NCBI GenBank assembly: GCA_964017185.1
Contig: OZ024874.1
Coordinates: 50,310,856-50,374,855 of the forward strand
Direction: 5' to 3'
Length of the DNA stretch: 64,000 nt
Origin: Rugalucina vietnamica
Lineage: Eukaryota; Mollusca; Bivalvia; Lucinida; Lucinidae
The notes below the pieces were generated by a model. That model searched no databases, was not told the origin of the DNA, and saw only the letters and a program-made list of their open reading frames with translations. Positions 57,232 to 64,000 of this stretch are shown piece after piece. The position numbers and the translations under genes were made by a program. The first letter of the stretch is position 1, and every line of letters starts with the position of its first letter.

Positions 57232-57326
57232 CAAATACACTGTTATTTTTTGTTGAAAAAATGTGTGAATCCTTTGCATTACAAAGGATTCTCACATTTT
57301 ATCAACAAAAACTAACTGTGTATTTG
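57232..57326. repeat. Imperfect palindrome, ~45-bp arms
   Basis: CAAATACACTGTTATTTTTT at one edge and AAAACTAACTGTGTATTTG at the other, with GTGTGAATCCTTTG / CAAAGGATTCTCAC at the tip around CATTA. It sits directly after the LINE 3' tail. Perhaps a foldback MITE. Confidence 0.88.
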
Positions 57327-57445
57327 CTTACATGTATGTAGTCAGCATTTACTTAACAAGTTGAGGTCTTAAAGATGACGTTAAGCTATCAAAGTTTTGA
57401 ACAACTGGCCTATGGTTTACATGTATCAAGATAGCATTTGTAATT

Positions 57446-57932
57446 TAAGCCGCGTCATGAGAAGGTACAAGTAGGCAAGGATCAGGAAAAGTCGCAATCA
57501 GAAAAAAAGATTCCCACTCCAAAAACCGAGGTGCGAAAAAACTAAATTAACAATCAGGGTACTTATACCATGAAAACATATCTTCAACCGAATGAGCAGC
57601 TACATTCCCAATAGGTGGCCACTCAGTTACCTAAACTTAACTAAAATATGAAAGCATACATAAGGCGCCAACAACACAAAAAATGAACACCAAGACTTAA
57701 AACAAAAAGAAACAACACCGGAATTTGCCGATGCAAAAACAAAAGCACAGATCAGCTGTGAAGGAACTGGACAGCTGATCAGCGCCTTTGTTTTCGCTTT
57801 AAGATAAGTTCAATTCCCGTTCTTTCTAAACCTGACACTTCAAGCTTCTAAACATTTTCTGTCGGTGCACATGCCGTTTTTCGTCAGACCTGGTCGTTAA
57901 CCCAAAGACGGTTTTCCTCACGTCGCGGCTCA
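57446..57932 (+). mobile_element. MITE-1 copy split by an R4 insertion
   Basis: The left end AAGCCGCGTCATGAGA (57447-57462) is cut off from the rest, which resumes at ACCGGAATTTGCCGATGC (57717) and runs to CGTCGCGGCTCA. Between them lies a 255-bp R4 fragment. Unbroken copies read GAGAAAACCGG at this point, so the insertion site can be placed to within a few bases. Confidence 0.92.
57462..57716 (-). mobile_element. Short R4 inserted in MITE-1
   Basis: It starts AAGGTACAAGTAGGCAAGG and ends within AACAAAAAGAAACAACACC. It carries the fixed-end ~255 bp of R4 only. Confidence 0.85.
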
Positions 57933-57934
57933 TT

Positions 57935-59720
57935 TGCTCAAACCAACGGACGGGAGCTTTTCTCGGAATGGGATTCATTTAACATATAGGTGAGTGAACA
58001 TGGTGAAACGAAAAACATAGATTTTTAAAGCTGTTGGAATGAATGTTTTACTAATTACTGGATGCATCATAGCTAAAGATAATAGGATTCTGTCTTCTTA
58101 ACGCAGTATGAATTCTTCGTAAATTCGTTGGCAAATACTTTTGGATACAAGTCCAAATTCCTTTTTCACCGGATAAATTTAGTCCTTTGGTGTACTCGAT
58201 AGATGATTTGCCTTAAATTGCAGTTTCGCAGTTGTAATTGAAATTGTCTGCCTATCAGAACGGGATATATTTACAGGCCTAAACAATACCATAGGTACTG
58301 TAGATACAATTCTAATGATACTACGTGTATAAATCACAAATTGGCGATTGTATCGATGGATTAAAAACAAACTAAGCTGAATTGGTTACAATCTCAACAT
58401 TGTGATAGTGTATATAGTATTCAGATTGAAAACTACCGACCAAGATCCAATTTTTTAATTGCATACGTCATCGATATTTTTTCGGATATGTGACATTAAA
58501 CCCGACTTACGTTTACGACTTTTGTAAAAGCCAAAATATCGAAATTTGGCGACTTATGTCATGGAGACACGTCACCTACACATGAGTTAGCGCATATTTA
58601 AGGGCACTGTCTCATAAAACGTCACTTTGCCTATAGATTTTGTCTAAATGTTGTATGTCACGTGACTTGTTTTACATCAAAAATGGAGAACACAAGAATG
58701 ACACTTTCCCCCTATGACGATAGCAATGAATGTAAAAACATATTTTTGAATATCAACACTAAGCTCCAACGATTAAATGATAAAACTTTTACATTGCAAC
58801 TTTGACATATTTCTGTATCTATCAAAGATGAACAGACTTTGAGGGCCGCAAGGTTTAACAATAGCTGAGAAACCCCGCTGAGGCATAGGTACGGCCACAA
58901 GCTCACAAGTAATGTTAAGGTTTTTTTAAGCAGAGTTTTACAACATAAGCAACACGACTGTCGTACGAAGGGTATTACACGTGGTAAGGCCGTCCGATAG
59001 ATGTGAAACATGTCACATGTTTTGGTGCCGTGATCACAATATTTATTTTCATGTGGCGTGAAAGTGTAAGTAATGATAACCAAAATAAACCACATTTATA
59101 CATATAGTTGTAATACATTGTATGTAACTTGTCGTACATTGGCCTTATCAGCCAAAAGAGGTCAAGAACCAAAGTGTAACAAATAAGACATATAACCTAC
59201 GTTTTTCTAAATATATATCATGTCTTCATGTTGTTCACCACCAGAATAGAAATACAGCGTTTATAATCATTTATTGAGTGTTAAATTTAAGCCATGCATC
59301 CATGGTCTGCCTGCACAAAGATGAAACATACATGTACATGGGCGATTCAAACTAAATTACAATAGAAATATTAATACGATATGGATACCATTGAATCACA
59401 TTGCGAGAAAACTTGTTGCTCGCTTACTTACAAAGACAGTAGAGTAGCAGTACTACCAGGACTATTACATGGTAAAAGAATGTACAACGCAACTGGCCCA
59501 CACCTCTGTTGAAGCGGTTCATTAAAATTCGAAATAAAACTTTTGCTCAATAATATTATTTAAATTATGTCCTATTATTATAAGCTTTTAGCACATTCTC
59601 TGCATTTAATAGTAAATCAAATATCATGTAAAAATGAAGAATAAATTCCATGAACACCCGAGTACGCCAAACAGTAACATTGTACATGTAGTGACAATTT
59701 GGCTCATCAGTCTTCAATAT
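57935..59720. other. Downstream flank of the Ly6-type gene, no confident feature
   Basis: A 127-codon minus-strand frame (59095-58712) starts with ATG but shows no domain and ordinary A/T-rich composition. No polyadenylation site for the Ly6-type gene can be fixed; AATAAA-like words (e.g. the inverse near 59535) are candidates only. Confidence 0.4.
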
Positions 59721-60272
59721 CTACAAAACCAGTTTCAAAAGTAGTCCAAAGCTGATGGCGACCAGCGACATCTTCGGTATTATGGCGCTGTTACACACGT
59801 CCTTGTTACAGTAACATATGTCCTCAGTGTACTTTCCGGGATATTCTGTGGTGCTGCATCCGTCTTTTTCTTTACGTGTTGCACAGCTTCTGATGTATAC
59901 AATCTTGTCAAACCCTGCAAATGGAGAAATACAATGTAGTATGGATTTATATCATTTGAGAGTTTCTTAGAGTGGTATGTTGAGAAAACAATTATATTAA
60001 AATAATTATTTTAATTAAAACAACCTATATATATAAAACATTAAACTAGTAAATAGTCGTCGAAGTTTAGAAATTCGAACCACACTCACCTGGAGCCGGT
60101 TTTACATAAGTCATCTTCTTTTTAATACACGAGGCATCGCCACATTCCATCGTCTCTATTCCAGTTTTGTCAAAGTGTTCTCCACACTTATTTTTCTCAC
60201 TACCGGTTGACGAACAAAACCAGCACTTGATGCCATTACTGAAAAGGTAAAATCGCAGTCTTACAGAACTAA

Positions 60273-60338
<66 letters not shown>

Positions 60339-61501
60339 TTAACTGTTTTAATTTGATTAATTGACAAAGTATTTAGGTTTAATGTCCCATAATACAACGT
60401 TATTTCAGATCGCTTCCTGGACATTTACATTTACTACGGGGTCTGAACTAACTGAAAGACTCATACCTTTGCCAATGGTTTTGAAACAAACAAAGTGTTT
60501 GCGAGTAAATGAACCCATTATTTCTGTTTTAATAAGGCGTAAACAAAAAATAGCTGTGTTTCCGCTAACCCGACCGACTCTGGTTTTTGCGCCGACCCTG
60601 CAGTTTTTATTGCCAATAAAAATAAAATAAAAAATATTTTCATGCCGACCGACCCTCAACATTTGAAGTGGAAAAAAAACAATGATATAAAAACCGCTAT
60701 AATTTCAACAATACCATGTCAACTCGCGTTCTTTAGCTTCCTACTAGTTGTAAACTTCATAGCATGTTAGTTTCGAGTACTTATGATTAATATTGGCACG
60801 TTTCTACCTTTTTTACCTACATGTATTTTCAAGAAAGAAAAAATACACGAAAAATAAAAAGATTTTCCGACCTACCGACTCTACCCAGTCTTCGGCATGT
60901 TAGCGGAAACAGGGCTATTTTTATTTTACGCCTAAGCATATACACAAGGAAAACATGTCCCTGCAATGTATACCCCCTTAAACCCAACTTTTTTACAGTA
61001 AAACTGGGGTATGCAGAGGTATACCTATTTTACTTATTTTTGAAAAAAAAAACATAGATTGTGGGTACTCGTTAGAACCGCCTTGAGCAACAATAAGATT
61101 GGCGGCAAGGGATAGTTTCGTAATAGTCCCGAGGATTTTAACGGTACTCTTTTAGCATAGAGGCCCCACGTGTACCCACAATCTATAATTTTGACAAAAA
61201 TAAGATGAATATCAAAATTTTCCATTGAAATTTTCATTCTTTATTTTAAATGTGAGTTCATAATGGGTGCCCTGTAACAGCATTATGTGTATTTGCCTTT
61301 GTTTTATTAGATATAGGCTTTTTTAAGAGAGAGGGCTGACAAACTAGAAAATGGACATAGCGTGAATAAACTTTGAAATACAGAGCGACTACTGAAAATA
61401 ATTCAAAATTAATGGAATATTTTGAAAAATAAATTTTACCTCGAAGGAACGCTTATTAACACGAACAAAGTTATGAATCCAAATGATCTTTTTACTTCCA
61501 T
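59721..61501 (-). CDS. Ly6/uPAR-type three-finger GPI-anchored protein, three exons
   Basis: Read by hand on the minus strand. Coding exons are 61501-61440, 60238-60090 and 59914-59721. Both introns (61439-60239 and 60089-59915) have GT...AG ends, and the phases (2, then 1) join exactly into 134 codons plus TAG. Residues 1-21 form a signal peptide (MEVKRSFGF, then a hydrophobic run). The mature part has ten cysteines at 26, 29, 39, 53, 58, 81, 90, 104, 106 and 111, the number typical of a Ly6 domain with five disulfides. It ends in the hallmark CYCNKDVCN (104-112). A hydrophobic tail (about 119-134) after N112/S113 fits a GPI-attachment signal. Such proteins sit on the outer cell surface; invertebrate members include the quiver/sleepless group, but I cannot assign an orthologue or ligand. 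No break is seen. The gene is invisible to single-frame ORF finding because no exon exceeds 194 bp. Confidence is high for the family, low for function. Confidence 0.88.
60275..60335. repeat. Adjacent (CAT)n and (CAG)n microsatellites in intron 1
   Basis: A pure CAT array runs to about 60306 and passes directly into CAG units to 60335. It lies about 35 bp inside the 3' end of intron 1 of the Ly6-type gene, upstream (on the minus strand) of the exon 2 acceptor. Confidence 0.95.
60535..60932. mobile_element. MITE with GGCGTAAA ends in intron 1 (PIF/Harbinger-like)
   Basis: Inverted ends of about 30 bp begin GGCGTAAA and contain TTTCCGCTAAC; the right-hand end is the imperfect reverse complement. 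Both sides are bordered by TAA, a 3-bp target duplication of the PIF/Harbinger type. GACCGACC motifs follow each end. No transposase is present. The family assignment is inference from TSD length and end sequence. Confidence 0.7.
60951..61250 (-). mobile_element. MITE-3 copy in intron 1
   Basis: It starts AGGAAAACATGTCC (reverse of the usual right end), has the GTATACC blocks, then the GATTGTGGGTACTCGTTAGA arm at 61057. The matching arm is split by about 70 bp of unrelated sequence (61085-61165), so the central hairpin has been interrupted. It ends in the A/T-rich left-end segment TTTTCCATTGAAATTTTCAT. Confidence 0.75.
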
Positions 61502-61509
61502 CTTGGTAG

Positions 61510-62148
61510 ATTCGGGAACAAGAAGTTTTTATTAACACTTCAACTCACAAATAAAACGTCGTGTGATGTATCGTTAGAAACATCCAGTATATTTATACTA
61601 TGTTTTTAGGCACGAGACAAATGGGTTACTATATAATGAATGCCTGATATTATGTCATATACGTGTACATGACATCATGACCGGTTGACATCTAATGGAA
61701 TTGTCCATTTAAGGCAATTTTGGTAGGTACCTACAGTATGTAAGTTTATGACGAACATGCTAGAATATGAGCAATTCTTCTTGTTATTTAGTCCTCTGTG
61801 CAAGGAGATGGTCGTTTAACTGCCTCTTCATTGACTCGAACAAAACAATGGAACACAAGTGTTCGTGCATTTATTCGATATTAAATTCCTCTTATGAATA
61901 AGGGCATATAGTATTAGAGACGACCCTTCGGTCTCTTCCTTTGTTTTAATAATCAATTTTACTTTTAATTGTTTAAGTACGAAATGACTTTCAAAGTATA
62001 AACATGCTTTATATTGATGGCAATAACTTCCTTACATAGAAAAGCAACATTTATCTGCTCGCTCATTATAATGATTGTTCAAGTTAAACCTGAAACAATT
62101 GCAACGTTTCTTTATCAACCTATGTTCTCAACCTCTTCTGTCCCTACA
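61510..62148. other. 5' flank of the Ly6-type gene
   Basis: This should include the promoter. The inverse of TTTATACTATG (61586-61596) could be a TATA-like box about 90 bp upstream of the ATG, but this is weak. Confidence 0.3.
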
Positions 62149-62369
62149 TTAACCCATATTTGACGAATGGATTTTCCCATCATTATCATTTGGGCGAGTC
62201 CACTTTCATTTTTAGGGACATCAGGAGTGTTTTTTAAATTTTAGTCAATTTTTCGATGAAAATTCTCTAAGCAAACAGAATAGCCCCAGATGGGACGCCG
62301 CGTGTCACATCTGGGGCTATTCTGTTTGCCTATGTCCAATAAAAGGGACGCCAGGCTTAAATAAGTTAA
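62149..62369 (+). mobile_element. MITE-2 copy, loop shortened
   Basis: TTAA at both borders; ends as in the other copies. The core loop reads GACGCCGCGTGTCACATC, an 8-bp loss at the palindrome tip relative to 15430-15658. Confidence 0.92.
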
Positions 62370-62439
62370 AGTTAAAAGGTAGAAAAGAACAGAGAAGCAG
62401 AGATGATGAGATAAACAGCGGATGAATAAATTCGACCAG

Positions 62440-62474
62440 CTGTCACTCACTCACTCACTCACTCACTCTCTCTC

Positions 62475-62508
<34 letters not shown>
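62440..62508. repeat. (CACT)n and (CT)n microsatellite
   Basis: TCACTCACTCACTCAC passes into CTCTCTCTCT over about 65 bp. Confidence 0.95.
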
Positions 62509-62509
<1 letters not shown>

Positions 62510-62899
62510 AAAATCTTTGCTGAGTATTTCAGTCTTTTAACTGAAGACTTTTACTAAACGCTTGCCATTGTGTAGAGTTTCCCATCGTTTCGACACGCGT
62601 TATGTGAGTCTTGATGTACAGTTTATACGGAACACAAAGAATCAGATGGATTAACCGTACAAGATAAGCGGCGCCTTTGTCTTACTTCTTCAATAGAACA
62701 ATGCGTCTATAAATCCTTAAATCGTAAATCCTCCAACGGTTTCTGTGATTTGTTTCGTTTATTTTGTTGTTTTTTTTTTGTTCAACAGATACGGTCATGT
62801 CGGGACGTGTCTCAATTTTATAGAATTTCATCCTGCAATAGGATGGCGTAACATCCAAACTATGCGTCAAAATATAACCACCGGAGTAAACAACTATGT

Positions 62900-63080
62900 A
62901 TGGATAATGTAAGAAAAGAGGAACCAGGAATCGACGCAAATAGGCGGGAAAGAAAATACATTAAACATAACAAAACAATTTTTCACACACTCAAAGATCA
63001 GAATGACCAGCTTTTTCCCAACAAGGTAGCCATCCGGCTAAGTTTCAACCAAAACTAAAGACAACGGGCACAACAGAGAG
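62900..63080 (-). mobile_element. Distant R4-like relative
   Basis: TAGGCGGGAAAGAAAATACA, ATGACCAGCTTTTTCCCAAC and AAGGTAGCCATCCGGCTAAG parallel R4's CCGAGGTGGGAAAAAACCAA, GAGCAGCTATTTTCCCAAT and AGGTGGCCACTCAGTTACC in order and spacing. Similarity is low. Confidence 0.4.
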
Positions 63081-63684
63081 GCAGGATAATAGACAGTCGA
63101 ATCAGGAAGATAAATCGCTTTTCCTGGGACGCAGATTACCACCTTTCTTTTTGAAAGATTCAGAACTTCTATCATGTGTTCGATCAGGAGGATTTCAGTT
63201 TTGTTTTGTGATACAAGCAGCACGGCCCCATAGGACGGGTGCCAGAATATATCAAACAGTTTTTGGTACTTCTAGTCGAGTACAGACATTCTACCGACAC
63301 GGCTACTTTGTTCTTGTGCGATAATAGAAATATGTTTATTATGTTTTGGCTTCATTAGAACAAAGTTCTGGCACCACATGCATTAAAACCGTTTATAATT
63401 GATGCGAATTTCTTCTTGATATTATTAAAATATGTATGGATGGTTTTCATAAGACATTTTGGCATCCACAGGTTCCGATTCTGGTTTTGATTTATGTAGA
63501 TTGTTCTCGGATAATACAGGTTTCAATTAGTCTGCAAAACGAGGCGATGTTTTTTTTTTTTTTGTTTTTTTTTTCAAGTACGAGTTTCAAATTAAAACGT
63601 GTATTGTACTGAGTATCAACTTTAAAAGTGCGAGTTTTAGGATTATTTATGATGGGATATGCATTATTCTATGGGTAACAATAT

Positions 63685-63922
63685 ATGAGCCACCCCATGG
63701 GAAAACCAACAATCTGCATAGGCGAAAACAAAGGCGTAGATCAGCTTCGCGGTAAGCGCGAAGCTGATCAGCGCCTTTGTTTTCGCTACTCGGATAGTAC
63801 AATTCCTCCTCTACTTAACTCCGAAATTTCAAGCTTCTAGCTCTTTTCTGTGCTTGTACAGGTCGGTTTGTGTCGGACCTGGTCGGAAATCACATTGTTG
63901 GTTTTCCCACGAGGCGGCTCAT
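63685..63922 (+). mobile_element. MITE-1 copy, well preserved
   Basis: ATGAGCCACCCCATGGGAAA and GGTTTTCCCACGAGGCGGCT are the ends; the hairpin is AGCTTCGCGGTAAGCGCGAA. It is flanked by ATAT on both sides. Confidence 0.95.
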
Positions 63923-64000
63923 ATATCAGCCACATATGATAAAAATACAAAGCTAAGTTACATGTATGATAAAATTGCGATGAAAGATGGCCTCGCAATA

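Noticed and set aside
58712-59095. 127-codon ORF on the minus strand
   Set aside because: It has an ATG, but there is no domain, no codon signal and no splice context; a frame of this length is expected by chance in 64 kb.

Overview
This window is eukaryotic, AT-rich, intron-bearing animal DNA, most likely from a mollusc and probably a bivalve. The grounds are very high transposon density, several hairpin-cored MITE families, LINE/SINE 3' tails of the kind seen in molluscan genomes, and one small three-exon gene for a cysteine-rich GPI-anchored surface protein. The taxonomic call is inference; no rRNA, tRNA or housekeeping gene is present to prove it. Almost all short open reading frames here are chance or transposon-derived.

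Layout. 0-6 kb: gene-free DNA with MITE fragments, a degenerate tandem array with a 125-bp period (3.0-3.8 kb) and a perfect 42-bp-arm palindrome (4.4 kb). 6.5-10.5 kb: a nearly full-length but broken LINE on the minus strand, encoding a 2A-like motif, PHD-type zinc fingers, an endonuclease and a reverse transcriptase. 10.5-26 kb: dense MITEs, including a 1.4-kb element with TACGCGTA-rich inverted ends and an internal ORF (13.25-14.65 kb). 26-52 kb: SINE pieces, a foldback element built of ATTCGGACC motifs (29.6 kb), and a long set of diverged, colinear duplicated blocks into which a ~750-bp repeat (called R4) has inserted repeatedly, sometimes into itself. 53-55 kb: a candidate signal-peptide exon on the minus strand and two other exon-like stretches. 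55.8-57.2 kb: the 3' end of a second LINE, carrying a tandem duplication. 59.7-61.5 kb: the one confident host gene, a 134-residue Ly6/uPAR-type three-finger protein whose first intron holds two MITEs and two microsatellites. 62-64 kb: MITEs and simple repeats.

Names used here. MITE-1: ~236 bp, ends TGAGCCGCCTCGTGGGAAAA, with a GATCAGC hairpin core, 13 copies or fragments. MITE-2: ~229 bp, TTAA target site, 4 copies. MITE-3: ~260-300 bp, core hairpin around GATTGTGGGTACTCGTTAGA, about 13 copies or fragments. R4: ~750 bp, one fixed end, many truncated copies.

No operons, CRISPR arrays or classical tRNA genes were seen. The best candidates for something undescribed are the TACGCGTA-ended element with its passenger ORF, the ATTCGGACC foldback, the R4 family with its self-nested copies, and the 2A/slippery-site arrangement in the LINE.
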